Shown piece after piece: positions 56,616 through 64,000 of a stretch of 64,000 bases of DNA. The translations under genes were made by a program, and so were the position numbers. The notes under the pieces were generated by a model that saw only the letters and a list, made by a program, of their open reading frames with translations, searched no databases and was not told where the DNA came from. Source of the stretch: an uncultured Gammaproteobacteria bacterium. Its GTDB lineage: Bacteria > Pseudomonadota > Gammaproteobacteria > DRJJ01. The stretch lies in assembly GCA_947258795.1 (NCBI GenBank), contig CAMYJU010000018.1, forward strand, positions 45,531 to 109,530, read 5' to 3'. Each line of letters opens with the position of its first letter. The first letter of the stretch is position 1.

Positions 56616-57517
56616 TGACGGTACAAAAAGACAATCCGCGTTGGCAGGGCGAGTTGCTGTTAAACGAGCCGATGTCCAGACACACGAGTTGGCGTGTAGG
56701 GGGGGCTGCGCAACGGTTTTTCCGTCCACTGCATGTACAGGACCTGGCGGCCTATCTGTCACAGTGTCCGCAGGATGAACCGCTGTTCTGGCTTGGGCTG
56801 GGAAGCAACCTGTTGGTACGTGATGGTGGTCTGAAAGGAACGGTGATCGCGATGCAGGGTGTGATAGCGGACATCGAGCTACACCAGGCCGATGTATTAC
56901 GTGCCGGTGCCGGTGCCAGTTGTGCACGCGTTGCGCGTATTGCAGCGCGTCATGGTCTGACCGGTGCCGAGTTTCTGGCCGGTATTCCCGGCACCATGGG
57001 TGGTGCGCTGGCGATGAACGCCGGTGCGTTTGGCGGGGAGACCTGGGGTATCGTCGCTGCGGTCACGACTATCGATCGTCAAGGCAATATCCATATACGT
57101 CAACCAGGAGAATACCAGGTCGCTTACCGCCAGGTACAGGGTCATGCAGATGAGTGGTTTATCAGTGCCGACCTGCAACTGCAACAAGGTGATACCGAGG
57201 CGGCACAGCAACGCATCAAGGCCTTGCTGGCGAAAAGAAATGCCAGTCAACCGATCGGTCAACCCAGTTGTGGCTCAGTATTTCGCAATCCACCCGATGA
57301 TCATGCGGCGCGTCTGATCGAGTCCGCGGGCCTGAAGGGTTATGCCATCGGTGGTGCCTGTATATCCGGTAAACATGCGAACTTTATTATCAATACCGGG
57401 AATGCCAGCGCTGACGATATTGAAAGCCTGATCAAGCATGCGCAGGCAGTGGTGGCCGAGAAGTTTGGTGTGCAGCTGCAAACCGAGGTGCATATCGTCG
57501 GGGAGCATGCCCGATGA
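56612..57517 (+). CDS. murB: UDP-N-acetylenolpyruvoylglucosamine reductase
   Basis: A 301-residue FAD enzyme that reduces the MurA product to UDP-MurNAc. LNEPMSRHTSWRVGGAAQRFF opens the FAD domain. WLGLGSNLLVRDGG, GAEFLAGIPGTMGGALAMNAGAFGGETWG and the catalytic Ser in CGSVFRNP follow, and the late Glu is in LQTEVHIVG. It is type I/II by length with a Tyr loop. A good Shine-Dalgarno is not close to its ATG, so translation may depend on the small ORF that overlaps it. Overlaps ddl by 4 nt. Confidence 0.96.
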   Translation: MMTVQKDNPRWQGELLLNEPMSRHTSWRVGGAAQRFFRPLHVQDLAAYLSQCPQDEPLFWLGLGSNLLVRDGGLKGTVIAMQGVIADIELHQADVLRAGAGASCARVARIAARHGLTGAEFLAGIPGTMGGALAMNAGAFGGETWGIVAAVTTIDRQGNIHIRQPGEYQVAYRQVQGHADEWFISADLQLQQGDTEAAQQRIKALLAKRNASQPIGQPSCGSVFRNPPDDHAARLIESAGLKGYAIGGACISGKHANFIINTGNASADDIESLIKHAQAVVAEKFGVQLQTEVHIVGEHAR

Positions 57518-58458
57518 GTATCGCGGCAGCACAGTTTGGCAAGGTGGCCGTGTTGATGGGTGGTGACGCAGCCGAGCGAGAGATTTCACTGCAAAGCGGA
57601 GGCGCTGTGCTGCAGTCCCTGCTGGACGCCGGTGTGGATGCGTCGGCATTTGATCCATCCGAACAGAGCGTATGCGCATTACTGGAGCAGAAATACGACC
57701 GGGCGTTTGTTGTCCTGCATGGCCGTGGTGGAGAGGATGGCCGGATACAGGGTGCACTGGAAAGCATGGGTATTCCCTATACCGGTTCAGGGGTAAAGGG
57801 ATGTGCATTGAGTATGGACAAGCTGGCATGCAAGCGCCTGTGGTCTGGAATGGGGCTACCCACTCCCGGGTTCAGGGTGCTGAACGAAACGACCAACTGG
57901 CAGGAAGTGATTAATCACCTTGGTTTGCCGCTGATGGTCAAACCGGCACATGAGGGCTCCAGCCTGGGCATGACCCGGGTGGCCGACGCCGAAATGTTGG
58001 CCGTAGCCTGGGAAAAGGCTGCAGCCTATGACCCGGCGGTGATCGCCGAGCAATGGATAGAGGGCTCCGAGTATACAGCGGCAATACTGGGTGACCGGGT
58101 ATTGCCATTGATAAGACTGGAGACGCCACGTGAGTTTTATGACTATGCGGCCAAGTATGAACAGGATGATACCTCATATATCTGTCCCTGCGGTCTGCCG
58201 GATACAGTGGAGACACAATGCGCACAACTGGCGCACGCAGCGTTTGAGGCTGTTGATGCAAAGGGCTGGGGCCGGGTTGATTTCATGATGGATAAACAGA
58301 ACAAGCCATGGCTGATCGAAGTCAATACGGTGCCGGGCATGACCGGGCACAGCCTGGTACCGATGGCGGCAAAGGCCATTGACATGGATTTTCAGGCGCT
58401 GGTGCTAAGCATACTGGAACAGACGGTGGTGACTGCAAGCTCCGGGGTGAAACAATAA
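57514..58458 (+). CDS. ddlB: D-alanine-D-alanine ligase
   Basis: A 314-residue ATP-grasp ligase. VAVLMGGDAAEREISLQSG starts the protein. VLHGRGGEDGRIQGALESMGIPYTGSG carries the D-Ala-binding Glu region, and FMMDKQNKPWLIEVNTVPGMTGHSLVPMAA includes the metal ligands. Location in the dcw cluster indicates DdlB. It overlaps murB and ftsQ. Confidence 0.96.
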   Translation: MSIAAAQFGKVAVLMGGDAAEREISLQSGGAVLQSLLDAGVDASAFDPSEQSVCALLEQKYDRAFVVLHGRGGEDGRIQGALESMGIPYTGSGVKGCALSMDKLACKRLWSGMGLPTPGFRVLNETTNWQEVINHLGLPLMVKPAHEGSSLGMTRVADAEMLAVAWEKAAAYDPAVIAEQWIEGSEYTAAILGDRVLPLIRLETPREFYDYAAKYEQDDTSYICPCGLPDTVETQCAQLAHAAFEAVDAKGWGRVDFMMDKQNKPWLIEVNTVPGMTGHSLVPMAAKAIDMDFQALVLSILEQTVVTASSGVKQ

Positions 58459-59237
58459 TGGCGCGCAGGAAAAAAAATCGCAGTCAGGCTACGCGCAAGG
58501 AAAAGGCAGAGGGTCTGCGTATGCCGCATTTCACCAGTGTGCACCTGGCCGGATTGTTGCTGCTATCGATGCTGGCTACTTTGGTTTGGCTGACATGGTG
58601 GCTGCAGAAGCCGGATCGTTTTCCGATTCGGTCGGTACAGGTCAGTGGTCGTATGCAGTATGTGGACGAGAACAGGATACGGACCAGGGTTAGTGAAAAT
58701 ATCAATCATAATTTTTTTATGCAGGATATCGATCAGATCAGGACCTCGCTGATGCAGGTGCCATGGATAGAAAGCGTCCATGTACGCAGGGTGTGGCCGG
58801 ATGCGTTGAGTATCGAGGTTCGCGAACATCAGCCTTTTGCAATATGGGAACAGGGTGGGCTGGTTAACACAAGGGGGCAGTGGTTTGAGGCCGAGAGCAG
58901 CGATGTAAGGACAGGCATGCCGGTGTTGTCCGGACCGAAGTCACTGGTTAACGAGATAGCCAGGAAATTCAGTGTCTATCACAAACAGTTTGCGAAACTG
59001 GGCCTGAGTCTGCAAAAGCTTACGGTAGACAAGCGCCGTGCCTGGAGCCTGGTTACAAAGGATGGGCTGGTCATCAGCTTGGGGCGCAAGAATGTTACTG
59101 AGCGGTTGCGTCGGTTTCAGCGCAGTTATGCGGAAGTGCTGATGCAACAAAAACAACAAATACAGGCAATAGATATGCGTTATACAAACGGGTTTGCCGT
59201 GCAGTGGAAATCTGCAGATCGGGGGGAACAGGCATAA
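58458..59237 (+). CDS. ftsQ: Cell division protein FtsQ
   Basis: A 259-residue bitopic protein. The basic cytoplasmic tail (RRKKNRSQATRKEKAEG) precedes one membrane helix at about 30-47. The POTRA domain is at about 50-120 (FPIRSVQVSGRMQYVDENRIRTRV..). The beta domain is VRRVWPDALSIEVREHQPFAIWEQGGLVNTRGQWFE. It forms FtsQLB with FtsL. One-base overlaps with ddl and ftsA. Confidence 0.94.
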   Translation: MARRKKNRSQATRKEKAEGLRMPHFTSVHLAGLLLLSMLATLVWLTWWLQKPDRFPIRSVQVSGRMQYVDENRIRTRVSENINHNFFMQDIDQIRTSLMQVPWIESVHVRRVWPDALSIEVREHQPFAIWEQGGLVNTRGQWFEAESSDVRTGMPVLSGPKSLVNEIARKFSVYHKQFAKLGLSLQKLTVDKRRAWSLVTKDGLVISLGRKNVTERLRRFQRSYAEVLMQQKQQIQAIDMRYTNGFAVQWKSADRGEQA

Positions 59238-60472
59238 TGTCTAAAAAACAGGAACGTAACTTGATCGTTGGTCTTGATATAGGTACTTCCAAGGTAGTGG
59301 CTATCGTTGGGGAAATTAATAGCGATAACGAGATCGATATTATCGGTATTGGTTCCCACCCGTCACGAGGACTGAAAAAGGGAGTGGTGGTCAATATTGA
59401 ATCCACTGTGCAATCCATACAAAGAGCGGTGGAGGAAGCCGAGTTAATGGCGGGTTGCCAGATCAATTCTGTTTTTGCAGGTATCGCCGGCAGTCACATA
59501 CGCAGTCTGAATTCACATGGCATTGTGGCAATACGTGACAAGGAGGTGGGGCATACCGACGTCGAGCGTGTGATCGATGCGGCGCGTGCCGTAGCGATAC
59601 CGGCCGATCAGAAAATACTGCATATCATACCGCAGGAATTCATTATCGACAGCCAGGAAGGCATCCTGGAACCGGTGGGCATGTCAGGCGTTCGTCTGGA
59701 GGCCAAGGTGCATATGATTACCGGCGCGGTCAGCGCTGCCCAGAACATCATCAAGTGTGTACGTCGTTGCGGACTGGAAGTGGACGACGTCATCCTGGAG
59801 CAGCTGGCATCCAGTTACTCGGTGCTGACCGAGGATGAGAAGGAACTGGGTGTGTGTATGGTGGACATCGGTGGGGGGACGACCGACATTGCGGTGTTTA
59901 CCGAGGGCTCGATCCGGCATACGGCCGTGATCCCGATCGCCGGTGACCAGGTCACCAATGATATTGCCGTGGCCCTGCGTACACCGACCCAGTATGCGGA
60001 AGAAATCAAGATCAAGTATGGCTGCGCCCTGCGCCAGCTGGCCAGTGAAGAGGAAAGTATCGAGGTGCCCAGTGTGGGTGATCGTCCACCGCGCCGCCTG
60101 GCCCGGCAGACCCTGGCTGATGTGGTCGAGCCGCGTTATGAGGAGCTGATGGCGTTGGTACAGAACGAGTTGCGTCGCAGTGGTTTTGAGGAGCTGATAG
60201 CGGCCGGCATCGTGCTGACCGGCGGCAGTTCGAAAATGGAGGGCCTGATCGAACTGGCCGAGGAGGTCTTCCATATACCGGTGCGTCTGGGTGTGCCGCA
60301 GTACGTGTCCGGTCTGGTCGATGTGATACGCAATCCAATTTATGCAACCGGTGCCGGTCTGTTGTTGTTCGGACACCGTAACAGTGAATCCCGTATGGGT
60401 GCGCCGCGTGTCAGTGGTGGATTCAAGGGTGTGTGGTCTCGTATGAAGAGCTGGTTTCAAGGAAACTTCTGA
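59237..60472 (+). CDS. ftsA: Cell division protein FtsA
   Basis: A 411-residue actin-like ATPase that tethers FtsZ to the membrane. IVGLDIGTSKVVAIVGE is phosphate loop 1. A 1C domain is inserted at about 80-165. MVDIGGGTTDIAVFTEGSI is loop 2, and IVLTGGSSKMEGLIELAE is the adenosine motif. The amphipathic membrane-targeting tail is WSRMKSWFQGNF. ATG 59237 is preferred over 59204, which would overlap ftsQ by 34 nt. Confidence 0.97.
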   Translation: MSKKQERNLIVGLDIGTSKVVAIVGEINSDNEIDIIGIGSHPSRGLKKGVVVNIESTVQSIQRAVEEAELMAGCQINSVFAGIAGSHIRSLNSHGIVAIRDKEVGHTDVERVIDAARAVAIPADQKILHIIPQEFIIDSQEGILEPVGMSGVRLEAKVHMITGAVSAAQNIIKCVRRCGLEVDDVILEQLASSYSVLTEDEKELGVCMVDIGGGTTDIAVFTEGSIRHTAVIPIAGDQVTNDIAVALRTPTQYAEEIKIKYGCALRQLASEEESIEVPSVGDRPPRRLARQTLADVVEPRYEELMALVQNELRRSGFEELIAAGIVLTGGSSKMEGLIELAEEVFHIPVRLGVPQYVSGLVDVIRNPIYATGAGLLLFGHRNSESRMGAPRVSGGFKGVWSRMKSWFQGNF

Positions 60473-60537
60473 TCATCGTGGTGGTGAGATGAAGAATGGA
60501 TGCATACAAAGTAGTTATTTAACTGGAGGGGTTAACA

Positions 60538-61704
60538 ATGTTTGAATTACTCGATTCGTATAGCGAAAACGCTGTGATAAAGGTTATCGGTGTTGGCGGT
60601 GGAGGCGGCAATGCCGTACAACATATGGTCAAGACCGGTATCGACGGGGTGGACTTTGTCTGTCTGAATACCGATGCGCAGGCGTTGAAGAAAACCAATG
60701 CCAAGACGTCCCTGCAGATCGGCGCAGATCTGACCAAGGGTCTGGGTGCCGGTGCAGATCCTGATATTGGCAAGCAGGCCGCTGAGGATGATCGTGATCG
60801 TATCCAGGAGATCATCAAGGGGGCGGACATGCTGTTTATCACCGCTGGCATGGGTGGTGGTACCGGTACCGGCGGGGCACCGATTGTGGCCGAGATCGCC
60901 AAGGAGATGGGTATATTGACGGTAGCCGTAGTGACCCGTCCATTTGGCTTTGAGGGCAAAAACCGTATGGGTGTGGCCGATGAAGGCATTAATGATCTGA
61001 GCAAGTCGGTCGATTCATTAATCACCATACCGAATGAAAAGCTGTTGAGCGTGTTAGGCAAGACTACCAGTCTGCTGGATGCGTTCAGGGCGGCGAATGA
61101 TGTGCTGCTGGGCGCGGTACAGGGGATCGCCGAGCTGATCACACGCCCTGGCCTGATCAACGTTGACTTTGCCGATGTGCGTACCGTGATGTCCGAGATG
61201 GGTATGGCGATGATGGGCTCAGGCGCTGCCAACGGCGAGGACCGGGCACGGGAAGCGGCTGAGGCGGCGATCTCCAGTCCGTTACTTGAGGATGTGGATC
61301 TGTCCGGAGCATGTGGCATCCTGGTCAATGTGACGGCCGGTATGGACCTGACCATTGGTGAATTTGAAGAAGTCGGTCTGGCCATCAAGCAGTTTGCGTC
61401 AGATGATGCGGTAGTCGTAGTTGGCACGGTGATCGACCCGGACTTGTCGGATGAACTGCGTGTCACCGTGGTGGCGACCGGTATTGGCGGGACGGTTCGG
61501 GTGAAGACCGAGACCCTGCAGGAGGTTCCCGAGGTCAAGGTGGTGCAGCGCAACAAGGATGGTGAGGTGGATTATGGCAAGCTGGAGCGACCAACCATCA
61601 TGCGCCAGGCCGCCGTGGTCGGTGGAGAGGACTACCGGCAGGCCGATGATCCGGACCTGAAGTACCTGGATGTGCCGGCATTCCTGCGTCGCCAGGCCGA
61701 TTGA
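60538..61704 (+). CDS. ftsZ: Cell division protein FtsZ
   Basis: A 388-residue tubulin-like GTPase that forms the Z ring. The glycine-rich tubulin signature is [12 protein letters not shown] at about 104-115, and NTDAQAL and the T7 loop NVDFADV are present. The linker is moderate in length, and the C-terminal FtsA/ZipA-binding peptide is [22 protein letters not shown] is 6 nt before the ATG. It follows ftsA by 65 bp. Confidence 0.98.
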   Translation: MFELLDSYSENAVIKVIGVGGGGGNAVQHMVKTGIDGVDFVCLNTDAQALKKTNAKTSLQIGADLTKGLGAGADPDIGKQAAEDDRDRIQEIIKGADMLFITAGMGGGTGTGGAPIVAEIAKEMGILTVAVVTRPFGFEGKNRMGVADEGINDLSKSVDSLITIPNEKLLSVLGKTTSLLDAFRAANDVLLGAVQGIAELITRPGLINVDFADVRTVMSEMGMAMMGSGAANGEDRAREAAEAAISSPLLEDVDLSGACGILVNVTAGMDLTIGEFEEVGLAIKQFASDDAVVVVGTVIDPDLSDELRVTVVATGIGGTVRVKTETLQEVPEVKVVQRNKDGEVDYGKLERPTIMRQAAVVGGEDYRQADDPDLKYLDVPAFLRRQAD

Positions 61705-61825
61705 TGCCCCAGGCTGGCCCCGGTCAGCACGGCCCATAAGCTAAGTAATTGATTTTACTTAATTGATCAGGGAAATTGGGTATTTGAGCAACCAATCGAT
61801 AGTTGTCGACAGGTTGGTTGACGGT

Positions 61826-61855
61826 GGTTCAACGGACATCCCTCCCCGTTGAACC
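61826..61855. terminator. Hairpin after ftsZ, possible terminator or attenuator
   Basis: GGTTCAACGG (61826-61835) and CCGTTGAACC (61846-61855) are perfect complements around a 10-nt loop. No U-tract follows, so Rho-independent termination is not clear. It lies 120 bp after ftsZ and 210 bp before lpxC. Confidence 0.45.
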
Positions 61856-61957
61856 CCGTTCCCAATCCGCTGTCATAGCGGCAGGGATGTGGCCGGGTTG
61901 TGACAAAGGTCGCATATAACTTCAACGTGATCAGTGGCTTGTGTGATTGCCGTCACT

Positions 61958-61985
61958 TTGCAGATCTGAATGGCTGTGCTAGTAT
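61958..61985 (+). promoter_or_regulatory. Candidate lpxC promoter
   Basis: TTGCAG at 61958-61963 and TAGTAT at 61980-61985, 16 bp apart, fit a sigma-70 promoter. A start near 61992 would leave an untranslated leader of about 70 nt before the lpxC ATG. Confidence 0.5.
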
Positions 61986-62063
61986 GTGCACTCGTTATGC
62001 CTTACGGCCTGACTTTATTTAGTTTTGAGACTGGGATCACAGCGTTCGGGGAAACAATCCAGA

Positions 62064-62975
62064 ATGATAAAGCAGCGTACGCTCAAGAATATCATCCGCG
62101 CCACTGGCGTTGGCCTGCACACCGGAAAAAAAGTCTATCTGACCTTACGACCGGCCCCGGTCGATACCGGGATCATTTTCAGACGTACTGACTTTGAGCA
62201 GGCCGTCGAAATCAAGGCCAGCCATGAAAACGTTGGCGACACCAGTTTATCGACCGCGTTAGTCAAGGCCGACGTAAAGATCTCGACCGTGGAACACCTG
62301 TTGTCCGCTCTGGCAGGTATGGGTATCGATAACGCCTATGTCGACCTGAGTGCGCCGGAAGTTCCGATCATGGACGGCAGCTCCGGACCTTTTGTGTTTC
62401 TGATCCAGTCTGCCGGTATAGAAGAGCAGAATGCCCCGAAACGTTTCATCCGTATTAAACGCAGTGTCCGCGTCGAGGATGGTGACAAATGGGCTCAATT
62501 TGATCCATTTGACGGTTTCAAAGTCGGCTTCACCATTGATTTTGACCATCCTGTGTTCAAGTCACACCAGCAAGATGCTGAGGTGGATTTTTCAACCACT
62601 TCATTTGTGCGCGAAGTCAGCCGCGCACGTACCTTCGGATTCATGAAAGACATCGAGTTTCTACGTGAGCAGCAACTGGCACTGGGTGGCAGCCTGGATA
62701 ATGCCATTGTGGTCGATGATTATCGCGTATTGAATGAAGACGGTCTCCGTTACGAGGACGAGTTCGTCAAGCACAAGATTCTGGATGCAATCGGTGACCT
62801 GTACCTGCTCGGCCATAGCCTGATTGGTGCGTTCAAGGGCTATAAGTCTGGCCATGCGCTGAACAATCATTTACTCCGAACACTGATGGCAGACGAGTCA
62901 GCCTGGGAACAGGTGACCTTTGAGGACGCGGCCAAGGCGCCGATCCTGTATATGCAACCAGTGCAGTCTGCATAG
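62064..62975 (+). CDS. lpxC: UDP-3-O-acyl-N-acetylglucosamine deacetylase
   Basis: A 303-residue zinc deacetylase that performs the committed step of lipid A synthesis. [23 protein letters not shown] opens the protein. H78 in [12 protein letters not shown] and the [15 protein letters not shown] segment provide the zinc ligands and catalytic His. The acyl-binding loop region is present. ATG 62064 gives the standard start. The C-terminal MP-like tail is short and lacks the long degradation tag of E. coli LpxC (ends at YMQPVQSA), so FtsH control may differ. Confidence 0.97.
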   Translation: MIKQRTLKNIIRATGVGLHTGKKVYLTLRPAPVDTGIIFRRTDFEQAVEIKASHENVGDTSLSTALVKADVKISTVEHLLSALAGMGIDNAYVDLSAPEVPIMDGSSGPFVFLIQSAGIEEQNAPKRFIRIKRSVRVEDGDKWAQFDPFDGFKVGFTIDFDHPVFKSHQQDAEVDFSTTSFVREVSRARTFGFMKDIEFLREQQLALGGSLDNAIVVDDYRVLNEDGLRYEDEFVKHKILDAIGDLYLLGHSLIGAFKGYKSGHALNNHLLRTLMADESAWEQVTFEDAAKAPILYMQPVQSA

Positions 62976-63055
62976 ACTGCCTGACCAGACGCCCGGCTAT
63001 TATAAAATAAGGCAGTTTGCGTAACTGCTTGATAAATAGGGCTATACGACGCGGT

Positions 63056-63075
63056 ACACCTGCGTTGGCAGGTGT
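63056..63075. terminator. Hairpin between lpxC and dciA-like gene
   Basis: ACACCTGC and GCAGGTGT pair perfectly around GTTG. It lies between the converging genes lpxC and the DUF721 gene and ends at the latter's stop codon. A weaker stem GCAGTT-N5-AACTGC occurs at 63012-63028. Neither has a long T-run, so these are possible bidirectional terminators. Confidence 0.45.
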
Positions 63076-63521
63076 CAGTGCCTGCTTTGCCTGACCAGGC
63101 GTAGCAGGGCCTGCTTGAGATCTGAGGATTCCAGGCTATCCGCGTAATCGTGTATGTATCTGGCGCTGATTTGTGAAAGCTTTCGTTTTTTGGACTGATT
63201 GGGCTGGCCAGTCTTTGCGCTAACCGGTCTGCTAACCAGCAATTTAACCTGCGTTAGCGGTAAATGATACTGCTGGCGATATAATTGCTTGATTTTAGGG
63301 GTTAAAAATCTTAATTTAGCCAGCCAGGCTGAATTATCGACAGCAATGCTGATGCTGCCATGCTGTATTTTAACCACCTGGCAATGGGGAGCCATGGCAT
63401 CTGGCAGTAATGCGCGTAGCTGCAGCGTATAGCGATCTAGTCGCGTAAGCTCAGTCTGTAGATGCGAGAAGTTCTTGTTTTTTAAAAGGCTTGCAATGGA
63501 TTTGGACTTAAGTCTGGTCAT
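63075..63521 (-). CDS. DUF721 / DciA-like protein
   Basis: A 148-residue protein with a DUF721 domain at about 25-115 (LQTELTRLDRYTLQLRALLPDAMAPHCQVVKIQHGSISIAVDNSAWLAKLRFLTPKIKQLY). DciA proteins load DnaB in bacteria without DnaC; this location (lpxC-dciA-M23-secA) is common in gammaproteobacteria. It has a KH-like C-terminal fold and a basic tail. DciA is inferred from position and fold. Confidence 0.8.
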   Translation of the reverse strand: MTRLKSKSIASLLKNKNFSHLQTELTRLDRYTLQLRALLPDAMAPHCQVVKIQHGSISIAVDNSAWLAKLRFLTPKIKQLYRQQYHLPLTQVKLLVSRPVSAKTGQPNQSKKRKLSQISARYIHDYADSLESSDLKQALLRLVRQSRH

Positions 63522-63576
63522 AGTTGGCCGATAATTTTAAAAGTACGCAGAGTATTTATACGGATTATTACCTTAA

Positions 63577-64000
63577 ATGAATTTAATATTATTCACAAAG
63601 TGCCATGATCGACCGGTATCGATTCAATTATCGCATCCCCGTAGTATCGCCATTATAACCGCAGTTACGCTACTACTGGCATCTGTGTTACTAATGACCG
63701 GCTACTGGTTGGCCGCCGGCGATCATCAATATGCAAAACAGGTTGATACCTCCGTTATCCAGGCCTGGAAGCAGCGACTGGTCGATCAAAAACAGGCCTT
63801 ACAGGAAACCCGGCAGACCACGCAGGCCAATATCAACGCACTGGCACAACAAGTCGGTCAACTTCAGGCACATGTACTGCGCATGGAGGCCCTTGGTCAG
63901 CGCCTGACCGAGATGGCGAAGCTGGACAAGGGTGAATTCAATTTTGATGACTTGCCCGCACAAGGTGGTCCACTCAATAGCGCTGATTTGCAACCGCAGG
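63577..64000 (+). CDS. M23 family metallopeptidase, N-terminal part (cut by window end)
   Basis: The open frame runs from ATG 63577 to the window edge (141 codons, no stop). One membrane helix is at about 27-47 (ITAVTLLLASVLLMTGYWLAAG), followed by a coiled-coil of about 55-105 rich in Gln/Ala/Leu (KQALQETRQTTQANINALAQ). Then ALGQRLTEMAKLDKGEFNFDDLPAQGGP, a stretch typical of the M23/LytM proteins encoded next to lpxC and secA. The catalytic domain lies outside the window, so the assignment rests on this N-terminus. Confidence 0.8.
   Translation, partial: MNLILFTKCHDRPVSIQLSHPRSIAIITAVTLLLASVLLMTGYWLAAGDHQYAKQVDTSVIQAWKQRLVDQKQALQETRQTTQANINALAQQVGQLQAHVLRMEALGQRLTEMAKLDKGEFNFDDLPAQGGPLNSADLQPQ

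Larger units (their letters stand above)
61705..62063. other. Intergenic region between ftsZ and lpxC
   Basis: About 360 bp without a recognisable gene. It contains an AT-rich stem (61742-61761), a strong hairpin (61826-61855), and a probable lpxC promoter (61958-61985). It therefore seems to separate the dcw transcript from lpxC. A 73-codon frame (61970-62191) overlaps lpxC in another frame and lacks family resemblance. Confidence 0.5.

Noticed and set aside
61970-62191. 73-codon frame before and across the lpxC start
   Set aside because: Overlaps lpxC in another frame, has no recognisable family and no clear ribosome-binding site.

Overview
The window looks like a chromosomal segment of a free-living Gammaproteobacterium of moderate GC outside the enteric group. 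Pointers are the dcw order with murB between murC and ddl, a three-gene cytochrome bc1 operon next to sspAB, short-form HisG, an HPr kinase with a permease-less PTS, and meso-diaminopimelate-type MurE (DNPR motif). From position 4.7 kb rightward the gene order recalls the Pseudomonas region spanning hisCDG-murA-mla, kds-lpt-rpoN, petABC-ssp, yraN-lpoA-rsmI, rnpB-mraZ and dcw. No rRNA or tRNA gene was seen, so genus is not assigned.

Layout. 0-2.8 kb: an AT-rich accessory patch with two integron-type gene cassettes (a GNAT acetyltransferase and a small lipoprotein) separated by a recognisable attC site, then a frameshifted IS110/IS1111-type transposase beside a truncated second attC. 2.8-4.5 kb: a transglutaminase-like protein and an N-formylglutamate amidohydrolase-like protein. 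4.7-12.6 kb, minus strand: hisC-hisD-hisG, murA, ibaG, mlaB-D-E-F (no mlaC) and a DUF72-like gene. 12.7-27.9 kb, plus strand: a luciferase-like monooxygenase, an SDR epimerase, a small CxxC protein, a Ca/Na exchanger, an HMA metal-binding protein, kdsD-kdsC-lptC-lptA-lptB, rpoN (with a good sigma-54 promoter match in front), hpf-ptsN-hprK-rapZ-EIIA(Man)-HPr-EI, and mgtE. 27.9-34.4 kb: degS/algW (minus), nif3-like, petA-petB-petC, sspA-sspB and a macro-domain gene. 34.4-42.3 kb: FAD-linked oxidase, BON lipoprotein, diaA, yraN and lpoA (minus), rsmI (plus), and a recQ whose HRDC domain is cut off by a frameshift (minus). 42.6-63 kb, plus: a TPR-like gene, rnpB, and the full dcw cluster mraZ-rsmH-ftsL-ftsI-murE-murF-mraY-murD-ftsW-murG-murC-[58-codon ORF]-murB-ddl-ftsQ-ftsA-ftsZ, then lpxC. 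The window ends with dciA-like DUF721 (minus) and the start of an M23 peptidase (plus).

Functionally this is mostly cell-envelope construction: peptidoglycan precursors (murA-G, mraY, ddl), septation (ftsL/I/W/Q/A/Z), LPS synthesis and export (lpxC, kdsCD, lptABC) and outer-membrane lipid asymmetry (mla). Around it sit regulatory genes (rpoN, PTS-Ntr/HPrK, rapZ, hpf, sspAB) and bc1 respiration. dcw genes overlap by 1-4 nt almost throughout, implying translational coupling.

Most notable: a 58-codon ORF joined by ATGA overlaps to both murC and murB; four 10-bp-phased TGG repeats forming a probable MraZ operator; a sigma-54 promoter match upstream of rpoN; absence of mlaC from an otherwise intact mla operon; frameshifts in recQ and in the transposase; and the integron cassettes with the IS next to a broken attC. 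I did not find a wholly novel multi-gene system. The strongest undescribed candidate is the small ORF between murC and murB.
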